NCBI GenBank assembly: GCA_035642535.1
Contig: DASQSE010000007.1
Location: 29,581 to 93,580, forward strand
Source of the DNA: Jatrophihabitans sp035642535
Lineage (GTDB): Bacteria > Actinomycetota > Actinomycetes > Mycobacteriales > Jatrophihabitantaceae
DNA: 64,000 nucleotides
Reading direction: 5' to 3'
Part shown: piece by piece, positions 51,612-59,623 of the stretch
Layout of the letters: each line of letters begins with the position of its first letter
Position numbering within the stretch: the stretch's first letter is position 1
Made by a program: the position numbers and the translations under genes
Notes under the pieces: model-generated
Database searches by the model: none
The model's input: the letters and a program-made list of their open reading frames with translations, nothing else
Told to the model about the DNA's origin: nothing

Positions 51612-54011
51612 GTGATCGGAATCGTCCTCGTCTCGCACAGCCGGGCGCTGGCCCGCGCTGCTACCGAACTCGCCGCGCAGATGCTGCACAGTGTGCGGCC
51701 GGCCATCGCGATCGCTGCCGGCCTCGACGACACCACCCTCGGCACCGACGCGGTACAGGTGAAGGAGGCGATCGAGCGGGTCGACTCCGGCGATGGCGTG
51801 GTCGTGCTGCTGGACCTCGGCAGCGCCGTGCTCAGCGCGGAACTCGCGCTCGACCTGCTCGACGGCGAGGTGCGCGAGCGCGTGGTGCTCAGCCCGGCGC
51901 CGCTCGTCGAAGGCCTGGTCGCCGCCGCCGTCACTGCCGCCGGCGGGGCGAGCGTGGCCGAGGTCGCCGCCGAGGCCGCGGGCGCACTCGCCGGCAAGCA
52001 GGCGCACCTGACCGGCGCGGTCACCTCAGCCGCGCCGACGCCGCAGCAGGTCGGCGCGCTGCGCGGCGTGTTCGTCGTGCGCAATGCGCATGGTCTGCAC
52101 GCCCGTCCGGCAGCTCGGCTCGTCGCGCAGGTGCGCACCCTCGACGCGCATGTCGAGCTCACGAACCTGACCACCGGCGCAGGTCCGGTGCCGGCATCGA
52201 GCCTCAGCCGGGTCGCGACACTCGCCGCGCAGCACGGCCACGAAATCGAGGCGTCGGTGACCGGTAGTCAGGCCGCCGAGGCGCTCGAGCAGATCCTCTC
52301 CCTCGCCGCCCGCGACTTCGACGTGACCGACCTGATCGAGACGACGCCGGTGACGGCTTCGACGATCGGCCCCCTCGCTGCATCGCCCGGTATCGCGATC
52401 GGCCGGGCGTGCCGGCTCGAGTCGCGGCCGCTCATCGTGCCCGCCGACGAACCCGGTGACGAGGCGACCCAATGGCGCCGGCTCCGCGAGGCAATCGCGG
52501 CCACCCGCCGCGACATCGCGCGCACCCGTGCGCAGGTGGCGCGCGAAACCGATGCGGCGATCTTCGACGCGCATCTCTTGCTGCTCGACGACCCGGAGCT
52601 GCTCACGCACGCGCAGCAGCTGATCAAGCAGGGCAGCGGCGCTGCGCGCGCCTGGCACGACGCGGTGCAGCGCGTCGAGTCCGCGGTCGCCGGCCTGTCC
52701 GACCCGTACCTGCGCGGCCGTGCGGCGGACGTCCGTGCCGTCGGCGATCAAGTGTTGCGCTACGTCCTCGGCGTCGACGGCGGCACTCGCTCTGCCGAGG
52801 GTATCCTCGTCGCAGCCAACCTGACCCCGGCCGACGCGGCACAACTCGACGCGGGTCTGGTGCGCGGTGTCGTCCTCGCGTTCGGGAGCCCGACGTCGCA
52901 CGCGGCAATCCTCGCGCGTACCCGCGGCATCCCGCTGCTCGTCGCCGCGGGCGCCGCGGCGCAGCGGATCCAGGACGGCCAACTGCTCGTCGTCGACGCC
53001 ACCGCCGGACGCCTCGTCGTCGAGCCGACCGACGACGTGCGCGCCGAGTACGAGAAGCGGATCGCTGCCTCCGACAGTGCGCGCGCCGCCGTGATCTCGG
53101 CCGCAGCGCTGCCGTCTGTCACGCGCGACGGAGTCGCGGTCAGCGTGTGCGCGAACGTCGGGTCGATCGACGACGCGAAGAACGCCGCCGGGGCCTACGC
53201 AGACGGCGCCGGCCTGGTGCGCACCGAGTTCCTATTCCAATCGCGTTCGGAGCCGCCGTCGGTCGGCGAACAGGAGGCTACGTACCGGTCGATCTGCGCC
53301 GCGTTCGGCGACCAGCGCGTCGTGTTCCGCACCCTGGACGCCGGCGGCGACAAGCCCATGCCGTTCGCGACCGTGGCCGGCGAGGCGAACCCGTTCCTCG
53401 GCGTGCGCGGCATCCGCTTGTCGCTTCGCCACCGCGACCTGCTGCGCGATCAGCTGCACGCGCTGTGCGCCGTCGCGGCCGACGCCCCGGTCAGCGTCAT
53501 GTTTCCGATGGTGAGCACCGTCGACGAGGTTCGCCAGGCGAACGCACTGCTCGACGAGGCCTGCGGCGGCCGACGCCCCGACGCGCTGCGCGTCGGCATC
53601 ATGGTCGAGGTGCCGGCGGTCGCGCTCAAGGCGAGCGCGTTCACCCCGTACGTCGACTTCTTCAGCATCGGTACGAACGACCTCACCCAATACGCGCTCG
53701 CCGCAGAGCGCGGCAACCCCGCACTCGCCGCGCTGGCCGACCCGCTCGACCCCGGCGTGCTCAAACTCGTTGCGGAGCTCTGCGCAGGAGCCGGGCCGCT
53801 GCCCGTCGCCGTGTGCGGCGAAGCCGCGACCGACCCGGCCGCGATCCCGATACTGCTCGGCCTCGGCGTGCGTTCGCTCAGCGTCCCGCCGCCCGCCATC
53901 GCCACCGTCAAACAGGCCGTCCGAGGACTGCACCTCGACGAAGCGGCCGACCTCGCGCGCCGAGCGCTCACCCTCCCGTCCGCCGCTGCCGTCCGCGGCA
54001 TGCTGTCGTGA
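51612..54011 (+). CDS. dhaM: DhaM-HPr-Enzyme I triple-fusion PTS protein
   Basis: 799 residues from GTG 51612. Three modules in order: an EIIA-Man-like DhaM domain (residues 1-~140, phospho-His9 in GIVLVSHSRAL), an HPr domain (~150-240, phospho-His163 in GLHARPAARLV) and Enzyme I (~250-799, phospho-His430 in PTSHAAILAR, Cys735 in VAVCGEAATDP, the PEP-site block FFSIGTNDLTQYALAAERGN). The protein can take phosphate from PEP all the way to DhaL. Single-polypeptide DhaM-HPr-EI fusions are known in some actinobacteria. Last gene of the dha operon. All catalytic residues are present. It stops 54 bases before the tRNA scar. Confidence 0.94.
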   Translation: MIGIVLVSHSRALARAATELAAQMLHSVRPAIAIAAGLDDTTLGTDAVQVKEAIERVDSGDGVVVLLDLGSAVLSAELALDLLDGEVRERVVLSPAPLVEGLVAAAVTAAGGASVAEVAAEAAGALAGKQAHLTGAVTSAAPTPQQVGALRGVFVVRNAHGLHARPAARLVAQVRTLDAHVELTNLTTGAGPVPASSLSRVATLAAQHGHEIEASVTGSQAAEALEQILSLAARDFDVTDLIETTPVTASTIGPLAASPGIAIGRACRLESRPLIVPADEPGDEATQWRRLREAIAATRRDIARTRAQVARETDAAIFDAHLLLLDDPELLTHAQQLIKQGSGAARAWHDAVQRVESAVAGLSDPYLRGRAADVRAVGDQVLRYVLGVDGGTRSAEGILVAANLTPADAAQLDAGLVRGVVLAFGSPTSHAAILARTRGIPLLVAAGAAAQRIQDGQLLVVDATAGRLVVEPTDDVRAEYEKRIAASDSARAAVISAAALPSVTRDGVAVSVCANVGSIDDAKNAAGAYADGAGLVRTEFLFQSRSEPPSVGEQEATYRSICAAFGDQRVVFRTLDAGGDKPMPFATVAGEANPFLGVRGIRLSLRHRDLLRDQLHALCAVAADAPVSVMFPMVSTVDEVRQANALLDEACGGRRPDALRVGIMVEVPAVALKASAFTPYVDFFSIGTNDLTQYALAAERGNPALAALADPLDPGVLKLVAELCAGAGPLPVAVCGEAATDPAAIPILLGLGVRSLSVPPPAIATVKQAVRGLHLDEAADLARRALTLPSAAAVRGMLS

Positions 54012-54064
54012 ACGGTTTGCGGCGCTTAGTACGGCGCCATCGGCCGACGTAACGCACTCCGCGG

Positions 54065-54114
54065 TGGTGCCCCCGGCAGGATTCGAACCTGCGACGCCCG
54101 GCTTAGAAGGCCGG
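54065..54114 (-). other. 3' half of tRNA-Arg(UCU), likely integration scar (att)
   Basis: On the minus strand it reads CCGGC-CTTCTAA-GCCGG (anticodon stem-loop with anticodon TCT), the variable region GCGTC, a T arm GCAGG-TTCGAAT-CCTGC, then CGGGGGCACCA. This is a perfect tRNA-Arg 3' half including CCA. The bases before the anticodon stem do not form a D arm or acceptor 5' strand, so the gene is cut at the anticodon stem. Integrases often use tRNA 3' halves; the original 3' half is left behind at the far end of the element. By that logic the inserted DNA lies to the right (54115 and onward), and an intact tRNA-Arg should lie beyond 64000. Confidence 0.85.
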
Positions 54115-54323
54115 AGAAACTCGTGATCAGAAACATCTGTCCGTGTTTAGCCGCATTTGCAGCCACTCCAGTGGCCGTAAACCACCGCTATAGACCGTAG
54201 TTCATCCCCCGAATCATCCCCCGAGGGCTGCGGCACGCCGCATCCGTCAGGATGCCCTAGCTGTGGGCAGTGAACATGGGGAGGGTCGCGGCGGAGGATG
54301 ACAACGCGATTGTGGGTCCCGCT

Positions 54324-54482
54324 GCCATACATGGGCAGCCCGCCGACCTCGCGGTAGCGCGGGCTGCCTGGGGAATAGCCGCGGCCGGGACGGGCTCGCG
54401 GCGGCCTCCTCGACCATCTGCGCCCGAGGCCGCCCGACCGCTGGCTGGTCCCGACCAGCGCAATGCTGCGCGCCTCCAGCAT
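54324..54482 (-). pseudogene. truncated and frameshifted CoA-binding (acetate-CoA ligase-like) gene start
   Basis: ATG 54482 begins MLEARSIALVGTSQRSGGLG, the standard beginning of NDP-forming acyl-CoA synthetase CoA-binding domains (usually MLEARSVALVGAS...). The next segment QMVEEAAASPSRPRLFP is in another frame, then PRYREVGGLPMYG returns to the first. After that the homology ends. So there are two frame changes and a truncation after about 52 residues. Directly beside the tRNA scar, it may be debris left by insertion or deletion at the island edge. Its complete relatives often lie in amine/polyamine catabolic clusters like the one that follows. Confidence 0.7.
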
Positions 54483-54584
54483 CGCCGTCAGCACGCTGGC
54501 CGGCGGGGCCGGTCATCCCCAGTGGCGTCGCGGTATCCGCTTTGAGGGGCGGGCCCCGCCGTTCAGTGTCACGGTTGTCCGTGG

Positions 54585-56228
54585 TCATGACCGGTGGGTG
54601 AGCCGGCGGACGGCGGTGCCGCGGCGCGCGGCCTTCTGGTCGGCGATCGCGGCCTTGGCCGCCTGCATGCCCGGGATGCCGCACACGCCGCCGCCCGCAT
54701 GCGTGGCGGAACTCGCGTAGTACAACCCGGCGACCGGGGTGCGGTAGTCGGCGAACCCGGGCGCGGGGCGCAGGTGGAACAGTTGCTCCAGAGACAGCTC
54801 GCCGTGGAAGATGTTGCCGCCGACCAGGCCGTATTCGTGCTCGAGGTCGTAGGGGCCGACGATGTCGGTGTGCAGGATCGAGCTTTTGAAGTTGGGCGCG
54901 ACCTCGTTATAACAGTCGATCATGCGGTCGACGTAGGCCTGCAGCTCGGCCCGGTGCGGCTCGAGGTTCCAGTCCGATGGCACCCACTGGGTGAACAACG
55001 ACATCGTGTGGTAGCCCTTCGGGCACAGCGTCTTATCGAAGGCGGTCGGGATGACCCCGTCGCTGAACGGGCGGCTGGCCGGCCGGCCCTCGCGGGCCTC
55101 GAGGAACGCCCGCTCGATGTACTCCATGCTCGGCGCCATCTCGACCGAGCCGGTATGGTGCTCGGCCAGGGCCGTGCCGGGGTCGGCGGTGAAGTCGGGC
55201 AGCTCGGCCAGGGCCAGGTTTATCTTCACCACGCCGCTGCGGGTCTTCCAGTGCTCGATGTCGGTGACGAAATCGCGCGGCAGGTTGTCGCGGCCCACGT
55301 GGTCGAGGAAGGCGGTGCGTGGGTGCAGGGAGGTCACGACGACGTGCGCGGTGATCTCCTCGCCGGAGTCGAGCACCACGCCGGTGACCCGGCCGCCGGA
55401 GATCAGCAGCCGCTGCACCCGGGTGCCGGTGCGGATGCTCGCGCCCGCCTCGCGGGCAGCCAGGGCGATCGCGCCGGCTACCGCGCCCATGCCGCCCTCA
55501 GGGAACCCCCAGTTGCCCAGGTGTCCATCACCGACGTCACCGATCGAGTGGTGCGCCATCACGTAGGCGGTGCCCGGCTCGTAAGGCCCGGCCCACGTCC
55601 CGATCACCCCATTGACCGCGAGCGCGCCCTTGACCTGGGGTGACTCGAACCAATCGTCCAGCAGGTCGGCGATGCTCATCGTCATCAGCCGGGTGACGTC
55701 GGCGATCGTGCGCACGCTCAGGCCGCGATGCCGCCAGGCCAGCCGGAGCGTTTCGGCCAAGTCGCGGGGTTTGCGGGAGCCGAGCCGCGGCGGCACGGTG
55801 AGCAGCAGCGGGCCGAGCACATCGGCCAGGCCGGCCAGCCAGGCGTCCCAGCGGGGCATGGCCTCGGCGTCCTTCTTCGACCAGCGGGCCACCTCGTCGT
55901 AGTTGCGCTTGGCGTCGTCGGCGTAGAGCTTGATCGAGCCGCCTTCCGGGAAAGCCTGGTAGTACGGGCCCATCGGGAAGACCTTGTAGCCACGGCGGGC
56001 CAGGTCGAGGTCCTTGATGATCGTCGGCGGCAGCAGGCTCATCACGTACGACAGCCGGGTTACGCGGAAGTCCGGAGCGTCCGGCCATGGCGCCTCGGTG
56101 GTGGCCGCGCCGCCCGTGTGGTCCCGCGCCTCCAGCACCAGTGTCTGCGCGCCGGACCGGGCCAGGTAGGCGGCGGAGACCAGCCCGTTGTGCCCCCCGC
56201 CAACGATGATCGCGTCATATGCCGCCAT
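54585..56228 (-). CDS. PYRD2-like NAD(P)/FAD-dependent oxidoreductase (phytoene-desaturase superfamily)
   Basis: 547 residues from ATG 56228 with GGAAGGAG 5 bases upstream. N-terminal FAD-binding motif AIIVGGGHNGLVSAAYLAR, then VLEARDHTGGAATTE. C-terminal GLYYASSATHAGGGVCGIPGMQAAKAAI is the FAD-binding end of the phytoene-dehydrogenase/PYRD2 group. The middle has the conserved PEGGMGAVAGAIALAAREAGA. Substrate not known; relatives oxidise amines or carotenoid-like molecules. The gene is divergent from the TetR gene, and the operator at 56285 lies 56 bases before its start. With the polyamine-type ABC transporter nearby, oxidation of an imported amine is a reasonable guess. Confidence 0.92.
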   Translation of the reverse strand: MAAYDAIIVGGGHNGLVSAAYLARSGAQTLVLEARDHTGGAATTEAPWPDAPDFRVTRLSYVMSLLPPTIIKDLDLARRGYKVFPMGPYYQAFPEGGSIKLYADDAKRNYDEVARWSKKDAEAMPRWDAWLAGLADVLGPLLLTVPPRLGSRKPRDLAETLRLAWRHRGLSVRTIADVTRLMTMSIADLLDDWFESPQVKGALAVNGVIGTWAGPYEPGTAYVMAHHSIGDVGDGHLGNWGFPEGGMGAVAGAIALAAREAGASIRTGTRVQRLLISGGRVTGVVLDSGEEITAHVVVTSLHPRTAFLDHVGRDNLPRDFVTDIEHWKTRSGVVKINLALAELPDFTADPGTALAEHHTGSVEMAPSMEYIERAFLEAREGRPASRPFSDGVIPTAFDKTLCPKGYHTMSLFTQWVPSDWNLEPHRAELQAYVDRMIDCYNEVAPNFKSSILHTDIVGPYDLEHEYGLVGGNIFHGELSLEQLFHLRPAPGFADYRTPVAGLYYASSATHAGGGVCGIPGMQAAKAAIADQKAARRGTAVRRLTHRS

Positions 56229-56284
56229 GGCACTCCTTCCCCGGATGGACCGCTCGCGAACCGGATGAGGCGCCTTCAGGGACT

Positions 56285-56300
56285 GACTGAATGTTCAGTC
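56285..56300. promoter_or_regulatory. TetR operator, copy 1 (perfect palindrome)
   Basis: GACTGAA-TG-TTCAGTC, a perfect 7-bp inverted repeat. It lies between the divergent FAD-oxidoreductase gene (start 56228) and the TetR gene (start 56418). Near-copies occur at 62009 (one mismatch in the arms) and 63316 (two mismatches), both upstream of genes in the same island. Confidence 0.75.
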
Positions 56301-56417
56301 TAGAAACCTGCTAATCTCTTCCGCAAGAGGCGCGCCGGGCCGGGCCGGCTAGGGACCGGCGGGAGCAGCGGTAACGGTCGAGGCAGCCGACTCCGCCGAT
56401 TTGGGCGAGGATGGCGC

Positions 56418-57059
56418 ATGGAAGAGCGGGCTGGTAGCGCAGGCGGGATGGCGGGGCAGCGCCGGGAGAAGCTGCTGCATGCGGCGGTTGAGATCATCGT
56501 GGAGCGGGGCTACGCCGATACCAGGATCGCGGACGTGGCGAAGCGAGCCGGCACCAGCCAGGCCCTGGTCATCTACTACTTCGAGACGCGGGATCAGCTG
56601 CTGACCGAGGCTCTGCGGTATGTCGAGGACCGCTGGTATGCGATCGCTACCCGCCGGATGGAGGCCATCGACACCTCGGCCGGCCGGCTGGAGGAGTTCA
56701 TCGCGCTGATGTGCCTGCCCGAACCCGGTGACGAGCCGGAAGACTCGTGGCTGCTCTACCTGGATCTGTGGGCGCAGTCCCCGCGCAATCCGGCGGTCGC
56801 CGCGATCCGGCAGAAGATCGACGACCACTCGCGGGAGACGATCCGGTCCCTTGTGCTGGCCGGGCAGGCCGCCGGTGAGTTCGCGGCCGTGGACGCCGAT
56901 GACTTCGCCGTGACGCTGTCCGCCCTGCTGTACGGGTTCGTAGTGCCGATCGCTCTGGAGGACCTCGCCACCGGACCGACCCAGGCATTCGAGCTGTCGA
57001 TGGAGTACGTGTCCGGCAGGCTCGGCTTCCCCTGGAACCGGCGGCGCGCCCGCAACTGA
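56418..57059 (+). CDS. TetR-family regulator (BetI-like layout)
   Basis: 213 residues from the ATG at 56418. HTH: KLLHAAVEIIVERGYADTRIADVAKRAGTSQALVIYYFETRDQLLTEAL, with a classical TetR recognition helix. The C-terminal ligand domain (DSWLLYLDLWAQSPRNPAVAAI ... FAVTLSALLYGFVVPIALED) resembles BetI/AcrR-C groups. The three palindromes at 56285, 62009 and 63316 mark its probable regulon: the FAD oxidoreductase, the ABC transporter operon and the SMR efflux gene. The next start downstream (57074) is a broken ABC ATPase fragment. Confidence 0.94.
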   Translation: MEERAGSAGGMAGQRREKLLHAAVEIIVERGYADTRIADVAKRAGTSQALVIYYFETRDQLLTEALRYVEDRWYAIATRRMEAIDTSAGRLEEFIALMCLPEPGDEPEDSWLLYLDLWAQSPRNPAVAAIRQKIDDHSRETIRSLVLAGQAAGEFAAVDADDFAVTLSALLYGFVVPIALEDLATGPTQAFELSMEYVSGRLGFPWNRRRARN

Positions 57060-57073
57060 GCAGGAGGTGGCCG

Positions 57074-57169
57074 ATGGCCGGAGGACGCGTCGAGCTGGTC
57101 GCGCTGACCAGTCGGTTCGCCGAGGTGGCGGTGGACAGGATGGACCTGGACGTAGCCCGCGGCGAGTTC
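57074..57169 (+). pseudogene. truncated ABC ATPase start (partial duplicate of the next gene)
   Basis: ATG 57074 has GGAGG 8 bases upstream. It encodes GGRVELVALTSRF ... VAVDRMDLDVARGEF, matching the start of the complete ATPase 300 bases downstream (GGDVQLIELAKRF ... VAVDGIDLHVTPGEF) residue by residue. After GEF at 57169 the sequence diverges completely; no Walker A follows. The break in homology is sharp. 57170-57371 then contains no recognised gene. Probably a recombination product between two related transporter operons. Confidence 0.7.
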
Positions 57170-57371
57170 TGCTACCAACTCAGGTCATTCGGCGTTCGTA
57201 ACATCCGTGGGGTAGCCAGATGGTCCGTAGACAGACTCGACAACGCGATAATGCTGTTGCCGTGAGGAAATGAGTGGCGGATGCGCTCGGATCGGCGTGG
57301 CGTCGAGGGCGCGGCCCGGTTCAAGTCGAAGTCGGAGGCCGTTGCGGGCCTGAGTGTGATCGGAGGACGCG

Positions 57372-58508
57372 GTGCCCGGTGGCGATGTCCAGCTGATCGA
57401 GCTGGCGAAGCGATTCGGCGGTGACACGGTCGCCGTGGACGGAATCGACCTGCACGTCACGCCAGGGGAGTTCTTCTCCCTGCTGGGCCCGTCGGGATGC
57501 GGCAAGACCACGACTCTTCGGCTCATCGCGGGCTTCGAGCAACCAAGCGCGGGCCGTATCCTCCTCGACGGTCAGGACGTAGCCCACACGAAGCCGCACC
57601 ACAGGAATGTGAACACGGTGTTCCAGAGCTACGCGCTCTTTCCGTTTCTCTCGGTGTTCGACAATGTCGCGTTCGGGCTCCGCTACAAGCACGTGTCGAA
57701 AAGGGAGAGCGCCGACAAGGTTCGGCATGCGCTCTCGCTCGTCCAGCTGGAGGGATATGAGAAGCGCCAGCCCACCCACCTCTCCGGCGGCCAGCAGCAG
57801 CGGGTGGCGCTGGCGCGAGCCCTCGTACTGAACCCCTCGGTCCTTCTGCTCGACGAGCCGTTGGGGGCCCTTGACGCGAAGCTGCGAAAGGCCCTGCAGA
57901 TAGAACTCAAGGCCCTCCAGGAAAGGGTCGGGATCACCTTCATCTATGTGACTCACGATCAGGAGGAGGCGCTCACCATGTCCGACCGCCTGGCCGTGAT
58001 GGCGAGCGGCAGGATCCAGCAGGTCGGCAGCCCGTCCGAGGTCTACGAAGAGCCATCAACCGCATATGTCGCCGACTTCCTCGGGGTGTCCAACATGATG
58101 TCGGCACAGGGGGACGGCGGAGGAAGGGTCCGGTTGGGCGATTTCCAGTTCACGGCCACCCGCGGGGACTGCGCGACCCGAGGACCGATCAGAATCGTTG
58201 TCCGCCCCGAGCGGGTCCTTCTCGAGGGCCACGAAGCCTCCGGCGAGAACCGGATCCCGGGCATGGTTGAGCGTGTCCTCTACGTCGGCTCGGTCATCCA
58301 GGTGCTCGTCCACCTGGCGCACGGCGAGACGCTCCAGTCGTGGATTCCGAATCGCGGCGGCGACCCGCCCTGGCGGCAGGGGACGGCCGTAAGCGTGCAT
58401 CTGCCCCCCGACGCGATCCGAGTGCTCGTCGACGAGACTGTGGCGGCCGGCGAGGAGGAGCCGGCCCCGGCCGCCGATCGTCAGAGCGGCGAGTTGGCGC
58501 AGCGGTGA
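57372..58508 (+). CDS. ABC transporter ATP-binding protein, spermidine/putrescine (PotA) type
   Basis: 378 residues from GTG 57372 with GGAGG upstream. Walker A GPSGCGKTTT, Q-loop VFQSYALFPF, signature LSGGQQQRVALARAL, Walker B VLLLDEPLGALD and H-loop VTHDQEEAL are intact. The C-terminal TOBE-like region begins about residue 245 (FLGVSNMMSAQG). It should power the permeases encoded on the opposite strand at 58661-60582. The convergent layout (ATPase on plus, permeases and binding protein on minus) is unusual for a polyamine importer, which is normally a single operon; the broken copy upstream hints at rearrangement. Confidence 0.95.
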   Translation: MPGGDVQLIELAKRFGGDTVAVDGIDLHVTPGEFFSLLGPSGCGKTTTLRLIAGFEQPSAGRILLDGQDVAHTKPHHRNVNTVFQSYALFPFLSVFDNVAFGLRYKHVSKRESADKVRHALSLVQLEGYEKRQPTHLSGGQQQRVALARALVLNPSVLLLDEPLGALDAKLRKALQIELKALQERVGITFIYVTHDQEEALTMSDRLAVMASGRIQQVGSPSEVYEEPSTAYVADFLGVSNMMSAQGDGGGRVRLGDFQFTATRGDCATRGPIRIVVRPERVLLEGHEASGENRIPGMVERVLYVGSVIQVLVHLAHGETLQSWIPNRGGDPPWRQGTAVSVHLPPDAIRVLVDETVAAGEEEPAPAADRQSGELAQR

Positions 58509-58517
58509 AGGACGGCG

Positions 58518-58535
58518 GCCGCTGGGGCCAGCGGC
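58518..58535. terminator. compact hairpin after the ABC ATPase
   Basis: GCCGCTGG (58518-58525) and CCAGCGGC (58528-58535) form a perfect 8-bp stem; the two-base loop probably opens to four. It is 9 bases after the ATPase stop and before the convergent permease stop (58661), so it can end the ATPase transcript. No T-tract. Confidence 0.55.
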
Positions 58536-58660
58536 TCGTGACGCGCTCCTGACCGCCCATCCCTGCCACCGCCGGACACGTCTTCCCCGTGCGCCATAAC
58601 GCGAGCATCGCCAGGGGTAGGCCACTCAGGCGTAGATGACTGACCTGCCTTCACGGGCCC

Positions 58661-59623
58661 TTAAGTCAGGTGGCCGGCCATCTCCTCGGTCCGGCCGCGT
58701 TGACCGCTGGTGATTCGACGATAGAGAAACACCCCGACGACAGCGACCACGAGCGTCGAGAACAGCAGGAACGTCGCGGCCGCGTTGATCGCCGGCGTGA
58801 GCGTGCCTCGCGAGAAGTTGTAGATCTTCACCGACAGCGGCTCGGTGCTGCCGCCGGCGGACAGGTACCGCACGGTGATGAAGTCGTCGATCGTGTCGGC
58901 GAACACCAGGACGTAGCTGACCAGGATGGCGGGGTACAGCAGAGGCAGCAGAACTCTGCGGATGGCCTGGGTCGGCGAGGCGCCCAGATCGGTTGCCGCT
59001 TCCTCATACTCCTTGCCGATCGAAAGCATCCGGGCTCGGACGATGATCACCGGATAGGACACCTGGTAGGTCACCAGGGAGAGCAGCTGAGCCCCGGTCC
59101 CGAGCGGAACGACTTTCAGCAGGTAGGTGAAGAAGAGGAACATCGATATCCCGATGACGATCTCGGGAATCACGAACGAGAACAGCATGAGGAAGTTGGC
59201 GCCGGCCGGCGCCGGCCCGCGCCAGCGTGATATGCCGATCGCGAAGGCGACGCCGATCGGCACTGCTACGAACATGGTGAGGAACGACAGGCGCAGGCTC
59301 TGGAGGAGCGCGGCGTGCAGTTCCGGGCTTATGAACAGCGCCCCGGTCGGGTCGGTCTTGGGGTGTCCCCACCACCACTGCGTGGAGAAACCCTGCCAGA
59401 CGGCGTTCGATCGTCCCGCGTTGAACGAGATCCCGATGGCGATGAGCACCGGCAGCAGCGACCACGCGAGATACATCCAGGTGATTGAGGCCAGGATGTA
59501 CGGCCGCCGCCAGGGGTTCCGCCACCAGCCCAGAGGGGTTCTGGTGGCCTTGGCGGGGGCGATCGGGGCAGGTCGTTCGCTCCGGCGATCGGCGGTCGGC
59601 CGCTCGCTAACTCTCTCGCTCAT
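58661..59623 (-). CDS. ABC transporter permease, PotC type
   Basis: 320 residues from ATG 59623; a far longer frame includes shadow sequence of the other permease. Six transmembrane helices. The EAA loop EEAATDLGASPTQAIRRVLLPLLYPAIL identifies a binding-protein-dependent permease. LFFTYLLKVVPLGTGAQLLSL and FADTIDDFITVRYLSAGG are typical of PotC relatives. The basic, Ser/Arg-rich N-terminal tail (~35 residues) is cytosolic. It overlaps the PotB-type gene stop by 4 bases. Confidence 0.94.
   Translation of the reverse strand: MSERVSERPTADRRSERPAPIAPAKATRTPLGWWRNPWRRPYILASITWMYLAWSLLPVLIAIGISFNAGRSNAVWQGFSTQWWWGHPKTDPTGALFISPELHAALLQSLRLSFLTMFVAVPIGVAFAIGISRWRGPAPAGANFLMLFSFVIPEIVIGISMFLFFTYLLKVVPLGTGAQLLSLVTYQVSYPVIIVRARMLSIGKEYEEAATDLGASPTQAIRRVLLPLLYPAILVSYVLVFADTIDDFITVRYLSAGGSTEPLSVKIYNFSRGTLTPAINAAATFLLFSTLVVAVVGVFLYRRITSGQRGRTEEMAGHLT

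Noticed and set aside
54065..54114. Complete tRNA gene
   Set aside because: Only the 3' half pairs correctly; no D arm or 5' acceptor strand exists, so it is a fragment.
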